64,000 nt of DNA from Pseudomonas taetrolens (GTDB taxonomy: Bacteria; Pseudomonadota; Gammaproteobacteria; Pseudomonadales; Pseudomonadaceae). Positions 27,887-40,017 of this stretch are shown piece by piece (positions within the stretch are counted from its first letter, which is position 1; each line of letters starts with the position of its first letter). The notes under the pieces are model-generated. The model was not told the origin of the DNA, ran no database searches, and saw only the letters and a program-made list of their open reading frames with translations. The stretch covers positions 4,416,001 through 4,480,000 of the forward strand of contig NZ_LS483370.1 in NCBI RefSeq assembly GCF_900475285.1, in the 5' to 3' direction. The position numbers were made by a program, and so were the translations under genes.

Positions 27887-28368
27887 TGAATTAAGCCCTG
27901 GCATTGTTTTTATGTTTAGCAGCGGTCTGGTTGAACGCTCACAAACATCCTGTTTGAGACGTAGAACATTGCCGCGCATTTATGACTGACGTTTCCCCAG
28001 GAAAACCATCAGCTGATGAACCAAAAACTGAGTGTAGAGAGAATCTAACTTGTCGAGGGTTGCACCTTGGACGCGAATGCTATGCAACAAACCAAATAAG
28101 GTGCAACCAATTTCTGTCAGGGCAGTTGCACCTTGTCGTCTTTTCCTCGCAATAGCTCTTTTTTGCTCCTTTTCGGAGCAAGAACAGAGCAAAAGCAATG
28201 AAAAAGCTCCAAGCCTGTGCAGCGATCCGGGCTTCACTGAAAATTCCTGACGAAGCGTCGATCAATCCACAAAAAAACGGGTTGCACTAGGTTGCACCTC
28301 TGCTTGTGCAGCGCTAATCTTGCCGCCAGCTGATGCCGCGCAGATGTGGCACCCATGAGGATAAAAAT
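27887..28368. promoter_or_regulatory. putP-putA divergent control region (482 bp) with six GTTGCA operators
   Basis: Contains GTTGCA, the reported core site for the PutA ribbon-helix-helix domain, six times: plus strand at 28059, 28125, 28281 and 28291; minus strand at 28083-28088 and 28102-28107. Four are clustered 170-240 bp upstream of putP, and two spaced 10 bp apart lie about 75 bp before putA. Chance expectation in this length is well under one. No gene is supported; a short minus-strand frame at 27980-28237 has no coding character I can identify. Confidence 0.85.
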
Positions 28369-31300
28369 ATGGCTACTACCACCCTTGGGGTCAAACTTGA
28401 CGACCCAACCCGCGAGCGCCTCAAAGCCGCCGCGACCTCGATTGATCGCACGCCACACTGGCTGATCAAGCAGGCAATCTTCAATTACCTGGAAAAACTC
28501 GAGGGTGGTGCAACCCTGAACGAGTTGAGCGGCATCCCTGGCAAAGACAGTGATGACGCCGACGACGTACAGGCCGATCATGCGCATCAATGCTTCCTCG
28601 AATTCGCCGAGAGCATCCTGCCGCAATCCGTACTGCGCGCCGCGATCACTTCCGCTTACCGTCGTCCGGAACCCGAAGTGGTTCCGATGCTGCTGGAACA
28701 GGCACGCCTGCCGGCTCCGATGGCCGAAGCCACCCAGGCCCTGGCCGCCTCGATTGCCGAAAAACTGCGCAATCAAAAGAGCGCTGGCGGCCGTGCCGGC
28801 ATCGTGCAAGGCCTGCTGCAAGAATTCTCCCTGTCGTCCCAGGAAGGCGTGGCTCTGATGTGCCTGGCCGAGGCGCTGCTGCGCATCCCGGACAAAGGCA
28901 CTCGCGACGCCCTGATTCGCGACAAGATCAGCACCGGTAACTGGCACCCGCACCTGGGCAACAGCCCGTCGCTGTTCGTCAACGCGGCAACCTGGGGCCT
29001 GCTGCTTACCGGCAAGCTGGTGTCGACCCACAACGAAGCGGGCCTGACCTCCTCCCTGAGCCGCATTATCGGCAAAAGCGGCGAGCCGATGATCCGCAAG
29101 GGCGTCGACATGGCCATGCGCCTTATGGGCGAACAATTTGTAACCGGCGAAACCATCGCCGAAGCCCTGGCCAACGCCACGCGCTTTGAAGCCAAGGGCT
29201 TCCGTTACTCCTACGACATGCTCGGCGAAGCAGCACTGACCGAACATGACGCACAGAAATACCTGGCTTCTTACGAGCAAGCCATCCACTCGATCGGCAA
29301 AGCCTCCCATGGTCGCGGCATTTATGAAGGCCCGGGCATTTCGATCAAGCTCTCGGCCCTGCACCCGCGTTACAGCCGTGCCCAGTACGAGCGCGTAATG
29401 GAAGAGCTGTACCCGCGCCTGCTGTCGCTGACCTTGCTGGCCAAGCAGTACGACATCGGCCTGAACATCGATGCTGAAGAAGCCGACCGCCTGGAGCTGT
29501 CGCTCGACCTGCTCGAGCGCCTGTGCTTCGAGCCGCAGCTGAGCGGCTGGAACGGTATTGGCTTCGTGATCCAGGCCTACCAGAAGCGTTGCCCGTACGT
29601 AATCGACTACGTGATCGACCTGGCTCGCCGCAGCCGTCATCGCCTGATGATCCGCCTGGTAAAAGGCGCCTACTGGGACAGCGAAATCAAGCGCGCCCAG
29701 GTCGAAGGCCTGGAAGGCTATCCGGTCTACACCCGCAAGGTGTACACCGACGTGTCCTACATCGCCTGCGCAAGAAAATTGCTGGCCGTGCCTGAAGCCA
29801 TCTACCCGCAATTCGCCACGCACAACGCCCAGACCCTGGCCGCGATTTACCATATCGCCGGTCAGAACTACTACCCTGGCCAGTACGAGTTCCAGTGCCT
29901 GCACGGCATGGGCGAACCGCTGTACGAGCAAGTCGTAGGCAAGGTCTCTGAAGGCAAGCTGAACCGTCCGTGCCGCGTGTACGCTCCGGTCGGCACTCAC
30001 GAAACACTGCTGGCCTATCTGGTCCGCCGCCTGCTGGAAAACGGCGCAAACACCTCGTTTGTCAACCGCATCGCCGACCACACCATTTCAATCCAGGAAC
30101 TGGTTGCCGACCCGATCAGCAGCATCGAGCAAATGGCCACGCAAGAAGGCGGCTTTGGCCTGCCGCACCCGCGCATTCCATTGCCACGCGACCTGTATGG
30201 CAGCGAACGCGCCAACTCCAGCGGCATCGACATGGCCAACGAACACCGCCTGGCGTCGTTGTCCTGTGCCTTGCTGGCTACCGCACACAACGACTGGAAA
30301 GCGGCACCGATGCTCGGCTGCGCGTCCAGCAACGAAGCGCCGGCAGCGGTGCTCAACCCGTCCGACCTGCGTGACGTGGTTGGCCACGTACAAGAAGCAA
30401 CCGTTGAAGATGCCGACAACGCAATCCAGTGCGCCCTGAACGTTGCGCCTATCTGGCAGGCAACTCCGCCCGCCGAGCGTGCCGCGATTCTGGAGCGTGC
30501 CGCAGACCTGATGGAAGCCGAGATCCAGCCACTGATGGGCCTGCTGGCCCGTGAAGCCGGCAAGACCTACGCCAACGCCATTGCTGAAGTCCGTGAAGCC
30601 GTCGACTTCCTGCGTTATTACGCCGTACAGGCACGCAACGACCTGACCAACGATGCCCACCGTCCGCTGGGCCCCGTGGTCTGCATCAGCCCGTGGAACT
30701 TCCCGCTGGCAATCTTCAGTGGTCAAGTGGCAGCGGCACTGGCAGCCGGTAACCCGGTTCTGGCCAAGCCTGCTGAACAAACGCCGCTGGTGGCTGCTCA
30801 AGCCGTGCGCTTGATGCTCGAGGCCGGTATTCCTGAAGGCGTGCTGCAACTGTTGCCGGGACGCGGCGAAACCGTTGGCGCCCGTCTGGTCGGCGACGAT
30901 CGGGTGAAAGGTGTCATGTTCACCGGTTCCACCGAAGTTGCACGCTTGCTGCAACGCAATATCGCAGGTCGCCTGGATGCTCAGGGCCGACCAATCCCGC
31001 TGATCGCCGAAACCGGTGGCCAGAACGCAATGATCGTCGACTCGTCGGCACTGACCGAACAAGTGGTCATCGACGTTGTGTCCTCGGCCTTCGACAGCGC
31101 CGGTCAGCGTTGCTCTGCATTGCGCGTACTGTGCCTGCAGGAAGACTCGGCTGATCGGGTGATCGAAATGCTCAAAGGCGCGATGGCCGAATCGCGCATG
31201 GGTAACCCGGAACGCCTGTCCGTCGACATTGGCCCGGTGATCGATGCCGAAGCCAAAGCCGGGATCGAGCAACACATCCAGGGGATGCGCGACAAAGGCC

Positions 31301-32322
31301 GCACCGTTTACCAAATGGCCATTGCCGACATCGAAGAGTGCAAGCGCGGTACCTTCGTGATGCCGACCCTGATTGAGCTGGAAAGCTTCGACGAGCTGGA
31401 ACGCGAAATCTTCGGGCCGGTACTCCACGTGGTGCGCTACAAGCGCAAGGATATCGATCAGTTGATCGCACAGATCAACGCTTCGGGCTACGGCCTGACG
31501 CTGGGCGTACACACCCGTATCGACGAAACCATCGCCAAGGTGGTCAACAACGTCAATGCCGGTAACGTCTACGTCAACCGTAACATCGTAGGCGCTGTGG
31601 TCGGCGTCCAGCCGTTCGGCGGCGAAGGTCTGTCCGGTACTGGTCCTAAAGCCGGTGGCCCGCTGTACCTGTACCGCCTGCTGTCGACCCGTCCAAACAA
31701 CGCGATCGAGCAATCATTCGCCAAGGTCGACGCCATCACCGCTCCAGACACCCAGGCCCGCGAAGCCCTGAGCAAACCGCTCGTGGCACTGCAAGGCTGG
31801 GCGACCAGCCAGCAACTCACAGCGCTGGCCGAACTGTGCAGCGAGTTCGCGGCTCACTCGCAAAGCGGCATCACCCGCCTGCTCAACGGCCCGACCGGCG
31901 AACGCAACAGCTACGCCATCCTGCCGCGCGAGCATGTACTGTGCCTGGCTGAAGTCGAAAGCGACCTGCTGACGCAACTGGCCGCCGTACTGGCCGTGGG
32001 CAGCTCGGCGGTAGTGCCTGAAAGCGACATGGCCAAAGCCCTGTTCGCCCGTCTGCCAAAAGAGGTGCAAGCGCGCATCACGCGGGTAGCCGACTGGACT
32101 CGGGACGAGGTGATCTTCGACGCCGTGCTGCATCATGGCGACAGTGACCAGCTGCGTGACGTTTGCCAGCGAGTGGCCAAGCGCGCTGGCGCCATCGTCG
32201 GTGTGCAAGGGTTGTCTCAGGGCGAAACCAACATCGCTCTGGAGCGCCTGGTGATTGAGCGCGCCTTGAGCGTCAACACCGCTGCTGCTGGCGGTAACGC
32301 GAGCTTGATGACCATCGGCTGA
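28369..32322 (+). CDS. putA: Trifunctional PutA: transcriptional repressor, proline dehydrogenase, P5C dehydrogenase (1317 aa)
   Basis: Oxidises proline to glutamate in two steps (FAD then NAD+) and represses put genes when not membrane-bound. Domains: N-terminal ribbon-helix-helix DNA-binding domain (TTTLGVKLDDPTRERLKAAA through about residue 45), proline dehydrogenase barrel (about 190-560, with LVKGAYWDSEIK and YPVYTRK), and aldehyde dehydrogenase (about 650-1110) with the catalytic Glu in AETGGQNAMIVD and Cys in SAGQRCSALRVL. The C-terminal tail is as in other long PutAs. ATG 28369 has GAGGA upstream; a reading from 28333 is less likely. Operators for self-repression precede it. Confidence 0.97.
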   Translation: MATTTLGVKLDDPTRERLKAAATSIDRTPHWLIKQAIFNYLEKLEGGATLNELSGIPGKDSDDADDVQADHAHQCFLEFAESILPQSVLRAAITSAYRRPEPEVVPMLLEQARLPAPMAEATQALAASIAEKLRNQKSAGGRAGIVQGLLQEFSLSSQEGVALMCLAEALLRIPDKGTRDALIRDKISTGNWHPHLGNSPSLFVNAATWGLLLTGKLVSTHNEAGLTSSLSRIIGKSGEPMIRKGVDMAMRLMGEQFVTGETIAEALANATRFEAKGFRYSYDMLGEAALTEHDAQKYLASYEQAIHSIGKASHGRGIYEGPGISIKLSALHPRYSRAQYERVMEELYPRLLSLTLLAKQYDIGLNIDAEEADRLELSLDLLERLCFEPQLSGWNGIGFVIQAYQKRCPYVIDYVIDLARRSRHRLMIRLVKGAYWDSEIKRAQVEGLEGYPVYTRKVYTDVSYIACARKLLAVPEAIYPQFATHNAQTLAAIYHIAGQNYYPGQYEFQCLHGMGEPLYEQVVGKVSEGKLNRPCRVYAPVGTHETLLAYLVRRLLENGANTSFVNRIADHTISIQELVADPISSIEQMATQEGGFGLPHPRIPLPRDLYGSERANSSGIDMANEHRLASLSCALLATAHNDWKAAPMLGCASSNEAPAAVLNPSDLRDVVGHVQEATVEDADNAIQCALNVAPIWQATPPAERAAILERAADLMEAEIQPLMGLLAREAGKTYANAIAEVREAVDFLRYYAVQARNDLTNDAHRPLGPVVCISPWNFPLAIFSGQVAAALAAGNPVLAKPAEQTPLVAAQAVRLMLEAGIPEGVLQLLPGRGETVGARLVGDDRVKGVMFTGSTEVARLLQRNIAGRLDAQGRPIPLIAETGGQNAMIVDSSALTEQVVIDVVSSAFDSAGQRCSALRVLCLQEDSADRVIEMLKGAMAESRMGNPERLSVDIGPVIDAEAKAGIEQHIQGMRDKGRTVYQMAIADIEECKRGTFVMPTLIELESFDELEREIFGPVLHVVRYKRKDIDQLIAQINASGYGLTLGVHTRIDETIAKVVNNVNAGNVYVNRNIVGAVVGVQPFGGEGLSGTGPKAGGPLYLYRLLSTRPNNAIEQSFAKVDAITAPDTQAREALSKPLVALQGWATSQQLTALAELCSEFAAHSQSGITRLLNGPTGERNSYAILPREHVLCLAEVESDLLTQLAAVLAVGSSAVVPESDMAKALFARLPKEVQARITRVADWTRDEVIFDAVLHHGDSDQLRDVCQRVAKRAGAIVGVQGLSQGETNIALERLVIERALSVNTAAAGGNASLMTIG

Positions 32323-32340
32323 CCACTGGCTGAACCCTGA

Positions 32341-32375
32341 AAAACCGGGCACCTTCGCAGGTGCCCGGTTTTTTT
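32341..32375 (+). terminator. Rho-independent terminator after putA
   Basis: A 14-bp stem, AAAACCGGGCACCT (32341-32354) with AGGTGCCCGGTTTT (32359-32372), around loop TCGC and running into a T tract. The A-rich left side means it may also end the convergent gene at 32393. Confidence 0.93.
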
Positions 32376-32392
32376 ATGCACGCATCGAACAG

Positions 32393-32998
32393 CTATGTGA
32401 GCGCCAAATACCCCGCAACCATCAACGTAACAATCGCGACAATCGCGACGAAAAACAGGTGCAGCCCTCCCAGCACCATCCACACCAGATTCCCGACGCT
32501 CAACACGCTGTTACTCCTGCCTTGCGGGTCATCATGCAGCAGATTGATCGCGCGCTGCGCCCCGACAAACAGCCCGGTGCCAGCGGCGATCAGCACCATG
32601 TCGGCAATAAAGACAAACAGCGTGCCCGAGGGGGGACTAAAGAACGGGTTCAACAGCACAGAGATCAAGACCAGCAGCATGATCAATAAGCCACGGGCCT
32701 CCGGGTACCACTGGCACGAACGCCCTGCCGTCTCGAGACCGTTCTGAACCTTCTCGAACAGGGAGAGGATAAAGAACGGCCAGAACACCCCGCGCATGAT
32801 CGGCATGATGTCGACGCCGGTGGCCGCTCTGTAGGATGCCCAATTGCGGTAGGACCAATAAAAAATGTAACCACTGCCCGTCAGCACATACAGCCACACA
32901 AACTTGCTGATCGACACGACATACAGTGCGTTTTTTGCATCATCAGACGGTATTTTCCGGTCTGACAACGGCATATCAGGTGTAGGGGTGAGCTTCAT
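32393..32998 (-). CDS. Hypothetical inner-membrane protein (201 aa)
   Basis: I do not recognise a named family. The protein has a hydrophilic start of about 25 residues (MKLTPTPDMPLSDRK), then about four hydrophobic helices: near 28-45 (VWLYVLTGSGYIFYW), 65-80, a close pair at about 100-145 (GLLIMLLVLISVLLNPFF), and a C-terminal one (VLGGLHLFFVAIVAIVTLMVAGYLAL). No signal peptide, no catalytic motif. Start at ATG 32998 is chosen because residues upstream in the frame (to 33064) are not conserved-looking and GGATG precedes it; ATG at 33013 is an alternative. It stands alone, convergent with putA and divergent from the antiporter gene. Confidence 0.75.
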   Translation of the reverse strand: MKLTPTPDMPLSDRKIPSDDAKNALYVVSISKFVWLYVLTGSGYIFYWSYRNWASYRAATGVDIMPIMRGVFWPFFILSLFEKVQNGLETAGRSCQWYPEARGLLIMLLVLISVLLNPFFSPPSGTLFVFIADMVLIAAGTGLFVGAQRAINLLHDDPQGRSNSVLSVGNLVWMVLGGLHLFFVAIVAIVTLMVAGYLALT

Positions 32999-33162
32999 CA
33001 CACATCCATGCATTAATAGAGGAGGCGCGAAGTAGACACAATCTGACCAACATAAAAATGCCATCTAAATCCAATTATCACGTAGGAAAAATACCAACTC
33101 ATTGGCTCTCCCCTCCTGACACCCCCTTCTGACAGTCGCCGTTCATTTCCCTCAAAAGCTTT

Positions 33163-33193
33163 TTGACAGTGCGCCAAGCCCACAGGTTAGAAT
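33163..33193 (+). promoter_or_regulatory. Candidate sigma-70 promoter for the antiporter gene
   Basis: TTGACA (33163-33168) and TAGAAT (33188-33193) with a 19-bp spacer, which is longer than optimal. It lies about 65 bp before the TTG start codon. Read by eye only. Confidence 0.35.
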
Positions 33194-33257
33194 CGCTGGC
33201 ACGCAGACTGCATGTGCAGTTCGCGCCCCGCCTATCTAGTTTCCTGGAGTACTGCCT

Positions 33258-35000
33258 TTGAATGCGACGACCATCAACAGCCTGTTCTTGATCGGCGCGT
33301 TGCTGGTGGGTGCAAGCATTCTGGTGAGTTCTCTGTCCTCACGCCTGGGCATTCCGATTCTGGTCATCATCCTGGCGGTGGGCATGGCCGCAGGTGTCGA
33401 CGGTGGCGGCATTATTTTCGACAACTACCCAACGGCCTACCTGGTCGGCAACCTTGCTCTGGCGGTGATTTTGCTCGACGGCGGCTTGCGCACGCGGGTA
33501 TCAAGCTTCCGGGTGGCGTTATGGCCAGCCCTGTCGCTGGCAACGGTCGGGGTCATGATCACCACTGGACTGACCGGCATGATGGCCGCCTGGCTGTTCA
33601 ACCTCAACATGATCCAGGGCTTGCTGATCGGCGCCATTGTCGGCTCGACCGACGCCGCCGCGGTGTTCTCCCTGCTGGGCGGAAAAGGCCTGAACGAACG
33701 GGTCTCGGCAAGTCTTGAGATCGAGTCCGGGAGCAACGATCCGATGGCGGTGTTCCTCACCGTGACCCTGATCGACATGCTCGCCAGCGGCGAAACCAGC
33801 CTGCACTGGAGCCTGCTGCTCAACTTGTTGCGCGAGTTCGGTATCGGCGGCACGGTAGGTCTGGCGGGCGGCTGGCTGATGCTGCAAATGGTCAACCGGA
33901 TCAACCTTGCCAACGGCCTGTACCCGATCCTAGTGATCGCGGGCGGGCTGCTGGTGTTCGCCCTGACCAACGCCCTTCACGGCAGCGGCTTCCTTGCGGT
34001 GTACCTGTGCGGGCTGGTCCTGGGTAACCGCCCGATCCGCAGCCGCCACGGCATTTTGCACATGCTGGACGGCATGGCCTGGCTGGCCCAGATCGGCATG
34101 TTCCTGGTACTGGGCCTGCTGGTGACCCCCCATGACTTGCTGCCCATCGCGGCCCCGGCACTGGCCTTGGCCCTGTGGATGATTCTGTTCGCCCGCCCCC
34201 TGTCAGTCATCGTAGGCCTGCTGCCCTTCAAAGCATTCCACACCCGGGAAAAAGCCTTCATCTCCTGGGTGGGTCTGCGCGGCGCGGTACCGATCATTCT
34301 CGCGGTGTTCCCGCTGATGGCCGGGCTGCCCAACGCACAGCTGTATTTCAACCTGGCCTTCTTTATCGTTCTGGTCTCGCTGCTGGTGCAAGGCACCAGC
34401 CTGCCCTGGGTCGCCAAGCTGCTCAAAGTCACCGTACCACCCGATCTTGCACCCATCTCCCGGGCGGCGCTTGAGGTACACGTCACCAGCGAGTGGGAGC
34501 TATTTGTATACCGCCTCGATGCGCAGAACTGGTGTATCGGTGCTGCCCTGCGTGAACTGAAAATGCCCGAAGGCACCCGTATCGCTGCACTGTTTCGTGG
34601 CCAGCAACTGCTCCACCCGTCGGGCAGTACCACCCTCGAAATTGGTGATCTGCTCTGCGTGATCGGTCACGAACATAACTTGCCGGCGCTGGGCAAGCTG
34701 TTCAGCAAACCTCCGACCCGCGGTCTCGACCTGCGGTTCTTCGGCGACTTTGTGCTCGAAGGCGACGCCCGGCTGGGCGCTGTGTCGGCGCTGTATGGCC
34801 TGAAGCTTGAGGGCATCGACCCCGATCTGCCACTCAGTACGTTCATTGCGCAAAAAGTCGGCGGAGCTCCGGTCGTCGGCGACCAGGTGGAATGGAACAA
34901 CACCATTTGGACCGTGGCCGTGATGGACGGGAACAAGATAGGCAAGGTGGGCGTCAGATTCCCGGAAGGAAGTGCCCCGGGTCCCGGGTTGTTCCTCTAA
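33258..35000 (+). CDS. nhaP2: CPA1-family K+(Na+)/H+ antiporter, NhaP2/CvrA type (580 aa)
   Basis: Exchanges cytoplasmic K+ or Na+ for H+ and so controls pH and cell volume. About 12-13 membrane helices span the first 390 residues, with the CPA1 ion-site segments [16 protein letters not shown] and [13 protein letters not shown]. The cytoplasmic C-terminal part has a TrkA-C-like (RCK_C) region ([27 protein letters not shown]) and a CorC/HlyC-type end. Start codon is TTG at 33258 with GGAG nine bases upstream. The same neighbour of mscK is found in P. aeruginosa (PA5021). Confidence 0.9.
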   Translation: MNATTINSLFLIGALLVGASILVSSLSSRLGIPILVIILAVGMAAGVDGGGIIFDNYPTAYLVGNLALAVILLDGGLRTRVSSFRVALWPALSLATVGVMITTGLTGMMAAWLFNLNMIQGLLIGAIVGSTDAAAVFSLLGGKGLNERVSASLEIESGSNDPMAVFLTVTLIDMLASGETSLHWSLLLNLLREFGIGGTVGLAGGWLMLQMVNRINLANGLYPILVIAGGLLVFALTNALHGSGFLAVYLCGLVLGNRPIRSRHGILHMLDGMAWLAQIGMFLVLGLLVTPHDLLPIAAPALALALWMILFARPLSVIVGLLPFKAFHTREKAFISWVGLRGAVPIILAVFPLMAGLPNAQLYFNLAFFIVLVSLLVQGTSLPWVAKLLKVTVPPDLAPISRAALEVHVTSEWELFVYRLDAQNWCIGAALRELKMPEGTRIAALFRGQQLLHPSGSTTLEIGDLLCVIGHEHNLPALGKLFSKPPTRGLDLRFFGDFVLEGDARLGAVSALYGLKLEGIDPDLPLSTFIAQKVGGAPVVGDQVEWNNTIWTVAVMDGNKIGKVGVRFPEGSAPGPGLFL

Positions 35001-35036
35001 ACTCCAAACTTTCCTACGCTTGTATGACCGGTATCT

Positions 35037-38000
35037 ATGCCAACTTTGCGCACATTCTTCGCAACAGCCCTGCTTGGGCTGAGCCTTTCCGTCGGCATGC
35101 TCCAGGCTGCCGAACCGCCCGCACCCGAAGCGGTTCAGCAGAGCCTGGATAAAATTGCTGATCGCAAACTGCCCGATGCTGATCAAAAGGCGTTACAGGC
35201 GGTACTCGAGCAGACCCTCAATGAGTTGGCCAACAAGGCCGATTACGAGCAGCGCTTGAGCGAAGTCAAACAGCAACTGAGCAGTGCGCCTCATAAAACC
35301 AGCGAAAACCAGCGCGAACTGGCCCGCCTGAAAACCAGCACCGTAGTGCCTGTGGCCCAGCGCTATAACAACCTGTCGGTGCCGCAGCTGGAGCAACTGC
35401 TGGCCGAGCGTACGACGCAGCAGGGCGAGCTGCAAAAGGCCCTGGCCAGCGCCAACAGCATGACCATCGCCGCACAGACCCGTCCGGAACGGGCGCAAGC
35501 CGAGATCAGCACCAGCCAGACACGCATTCAGCAGATCAACAACACCCTGAAGGCGGGGCGCGAAAACGGTAAGGTGCTCAACGCTGACCAGCGCAACCTG
35601 CTCAATGCCGAAATCGCTTCGCTGACAGCGCTGATTGCTCTGCGCCGCCAGGAACTGGCAGGCAACAATCAATTACAGGACCTGAGCAGCAGCCAGCACG
35701 ACTTGCTGCTGGAAAAAACCACGCGTCAGGATCAGGAAATTCAAGAGCTGCAAACCCTGATCAATCAGAAGCGACTGGCAGAGTCCCAGCAGACTGTCAC
35801 CGAACAATCGATCGAGGCGCAAAAGTCCGGCAGCAGCAGCCTGCTGGCCACCGAAAGTGCGATCAACCTCAAACTGTCCGACTACCTGTTACGCAGCACG
35901 GACCGCTTGAACGAGGTGACCCAGCAGAACCTTGAAACCAAACAGCAACTGGATAACGTCACCCAAAGCGATCAGGCGCTGGACGAGCAGATCAGCGTGC
36001 TCAAGGGCAGCCTGCTGCTGTCCAAGATTCTCTACAAACAGAAGCAGGCCCTGCCGCATCTGCAAAAAATGGACAAAAACCTGGCAGACGAAATTGCCGA
36101 CATCCGCCTCTATCAGTTTGAGGTCAACCAGCAACGCGAGCTGATCAACAATCCGACCAGCTATGTCGACAACCTGTTGTCGACGCAACCCGCGGCTGAA
36201 GTGACGCCGCAAATGCGCAAGACGCTGACCGAACTCGTGTCCACCCGCAGCGACTTGCTGGACCGGTTAAGTCGCGAGTTGAGCGCTCTGCTCAACGAAA
36301 CCATCACCCTGCAACTTAACCAGAAGCAATTGCTCAACACCGCCCAGAGTCTGCGTGCGACCCTGGACGAACAGATGTTCTGGATCCCCAGCAACAAACC
36401 GCTGGACCTGGAATGGCTGCAAGAAGCCCCTCGCCGCTTTGAGCAACAAATCGTGACACTGCCCTGGACCACAGGTTTCAGCGAGCTGGCCGACGGCCTG
36501 GCGCAGCGACCGTGGTTGTTTTCGCCGTTGCTGCTGGTGATTGTCGCCCTGCTGTGGAAGCGTAAATTCCTGTACAAGAAACTCAACCGCATTCACCAGG
36601 ACGTGGGCCACTTCAAGCGCGACAGCCAATGGCACACGCCGATGGCAATCCTGATCAACATCCTGTTGGCCATGCCAATCTCAATGGCCCTGGCACTGTG
36701 CGGCTATGCCCTGCAAACCGATGCCCGAGGCATGAACGCAAACCTCGGGGCTTCGTTGATCCAGATGGCCGAGGCCTGGCTGGTGTTCTACACCGCATAT
36801 CGCATTCTGGCACCGGGCGGCGTGGCCGAACTGCATTTCCGCTGGGAAAAACCGCTGGTTGAGTTTCTCCAAGGCTGGATTCGCCGGCTCGGGCTGGTGG
36901 TGCTGGCATTGGTGGCGGTCGTCGCCTTCGCCGAGCAACAGCCCGCTGCGCTGGCAGACGATGTACTGGGGATTCTGATCGTACTCGGCTGCTATGCCGC
37001 CATGGCCTGGTTGCTGATGCGCCTGCTGCTCAATAACCCGCTCGACAAGAAAGCCTATCGCTTGCGCAAACTGCTGGGCCTGATGGTGGCTATCCTGCCC
37101 ATCGCCCTGTTTGTGGCGGTGTGTTTTGGCTACTACTACACCGCCCTCAAACTCAGTGATCGACTGATCAACACGCTGTACCTGCTGATGTTCTGGCTTG
37201 TGGTCGAAGCCGCCTTTGTACGCGGCCTGGCAGTGGCTGCGCGACGCCTTGCGTATCACCGGGCACTGGCCAAGCGTCAGGCCGCCAAAGAAGCTGGCGA
37301 AGGGAATGACACGGTGATCGAAGAGCCGACACTGGACATCGAGCAGGTCAACCAGCAATCGCTGCGCCTGATTCGCCTGGCCTTGCTCGCAGCTTTTGTC
37401 GGCGGACTGTATTGGGTGTGGGCCGATTTGATTTCAGTATTCTCCTACCTCGACAACTTTACCCTCTACGAGTACACCAGCGGCAGTGGTGCCACCATGA
37501 GCATGGTGCCCATCAGCATGGGTGACATGATCGGCGCGCTCGTCATCATTGGCATCAGCATTGCCCTGGCGCGCAACCTGCCAGGCCTGCTTGAGGTTCT
37601 GGTGCTGTCGCGGCTCGACCTGGGTCAAGGCAGCGCCTACGCCACCACCACGTTGCTGACCTATGTCATCGTCGGCGTCGGATTTGTTTCAACCCTGTCC
37701 ACACTCGGCGTGAGCTGGGACAAGCTGCAATGGCTGGTAGCCGCGCTCTCGGTCGGCCTGGGTTTCGGCATGCAGGAAATCTTCGCCAACTTCATTTCCG
37801 GGATCATGATCCTCTTCGAGCGCCCGGTACGTATTGGCGACACCATCACCATTGGCAACCTGTCAGGCACGGTGAGCAAAATCCGGATCCGGGCTACCAC
37901 CATTACCGACTTCGACCGCAAAGACATCATCGTCCCGAACAAAACGTTCATCACCGGGCAACTGATCAACTGGTCGCTCACCGATACTGTGACCCGCGTC

Positions 38001-38399
38001 ACCCTGAAACTGGGGGTCGACTACGGCTCTGACCTCGACCTGGTCCGCGACCTGCTGCTCAAGGCCGCACGCGAGAACCCCCGTGTGCTCAAGGATCCAG
38101 AGCCGCTGGTGTACTTCCTGAACTTCGGCCAAAGCACCCTTGATCATGAGCTGCGCATGCACGTACGCGATCTGGGCGACCGCAACCCGGTACTCGACGA
38201 AGTGAACCGCTTTATCAACCGCGAGTTCAAGAAACACAGCATCAACATCTCGTTCCAACAGATTGAGGTGTACCTTAAGAACATGGATGCTCAGGAATAC
38301 AAGGTGGTACCGATCAAACCCCAAGGCGAGCCTGGCGCCACTGAGCCAGCCCCTGTGCAAAAGCCGCAGTTGGGCAAGCACGAACCGCCCAAGGACTGA
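35037..38399 (+). CDS. mscK: Large mechanosensitive channel, MscK/KefA type (1120 aa)
   Basis: Protects cells from osmotic downshock by gating under membrane tension. A signal peptide (residues 1-24, ending MLQA-AEPP) is followed by a long periplasmic coiled-coil domain (to about residue 480, many Q/L heptads), about eight membrane helices, then the MscS core near the C-terminus. The pore helix and beta domain are clear: GLGFGMQEIFANFISGIMIL, then RPVRIGDTITIGNLSGTVSKI and DIIVPNKTFITGQLINWS. It follows the antiporter by 36 bp, so the two may share a transcript; both serve osmotic and ionic balance. Confidence 0.92.
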   Translation: MPTLRTFFATALLGLSLSVGMLQAAEPPAPEAVQQSLDKIADRKLPDADQKALQAVLEQTLNELANKADYEQRLSEVKQQLSSAPHKTSENQRELARLKTSTVVPVAQRYNNLSVPQLEQLLAERTTQQGELQKALASANSMTIAAQTRPERAQAEISTSQTRIQQINNTLKAGRENGKVLNADQRNLLNAEIASLTALIALRRQELAGNNQLQDLSSSQHDLLLEKTTRQDQEIQELQTLINQKRLAESQQTVTEQSIEAQKSGSSSLLATESAINLKLSDYLLRSTDRLNEVTQQNLETKQQLDNVTQSDQALDEQISVLKGSLLLSKILYKQKQALPHLQKMDKNLADEIADIRLYQFEVNQQRELINNPTSYVDNLLSTQPAAEVTPQMRKTLTELVSTRSDLLDRLSRELSALLNETITLQLNQKQLLNTAQSLRATLDEQMFWIPSNKPLDLEWLQEAPRRFEQQIVTLPWTTGFSELADGLAQRPWLFSPLLLVIVALLWKRKFLYKKLNRIHQDVGHFKRDSQWHTPMAILINILLAMPISMALALCGYALQTDARGMNANLGASLIQMAEAWLVFYTAYRILAPGGVAELHFRWEKPLVEFLQGWIRRLGLVVLALVAVVAFAEQQPAALADDVLGILIVLGCYAAMAWLLMRLLLNNPLDKKAYRLRKLLGLMVAILPIALFVAVCFGYYYTALKLSDRLINTLYLLMFWLVVEAAFVRGLAVAARRLAYHRALAKRQAAKEAGEGNDTVIEEPTLDIEQVNQQSLRLIRLALLAAFVGGLYWVWADLISVFSYLDNFTLYEYTSGSGATMSMVPISMGDMIGALVIIGISIALARNLPGLLEVLVLSRLDLGQGSAYATTTLLTYVIVGVGFVSTLSTLGVSWDKLQWLVAALSVGLGFGMQEIFANFISGIMILFERPVRIGDTITIGNLSGTVSKIRIRATTITDFDRKDIIVPNKTFITGQLINWSLTDTVTRVTLKLGVDYGSDLDLVRDLLLKAARENPRVLKDPEPLVYFLNFGQSTLDHELRMHVRDLGDRNPVLDEVNRFINREFKKHSINISFQQIEVYLKNMDAQEYKVVPIKPQGEPGATEPAPVQKPQLGKHEPPKD

Positions 38400-38404
38400 C
38401 ATCG

Positions 38405-38497
38405 ACCGAGCAGCGCGGGCGTGCTCGCAATAGCCTCACCGCGCTGCAACACACCACCGCGTTGCCTGCTTCGCGAGACACGCCAGCTCCTGCATGG
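38405..38497. repeat. Degenerate REP doublet upstream of selO
   Basis: Left arm GAGCAGCGCGGGCGTGCTCGC and right arm TTCGCGAGACACGCCAGCTCC form an imperfect inverted pair around an internal CACCGCG.../ACCACCGCG spacer. It lies between mscK and selO and is less well kept than the other doublets. Confidence 0.6.
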
Positions 38498-38504
38498 AGC
38501 CTGA

Positions 38505-40001
<1,497 letters not shown>

Positions 40002-40017
40002 ACAACCCGTGAATCAC

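Noticed and set aside
28234..30081. 615-codon minus-strand frame opposite putA (and another at 30088-31713)
   Set aside because: Shadow frames of a well-supported 1317-aa gene; no ribosome site or recognisable domain.
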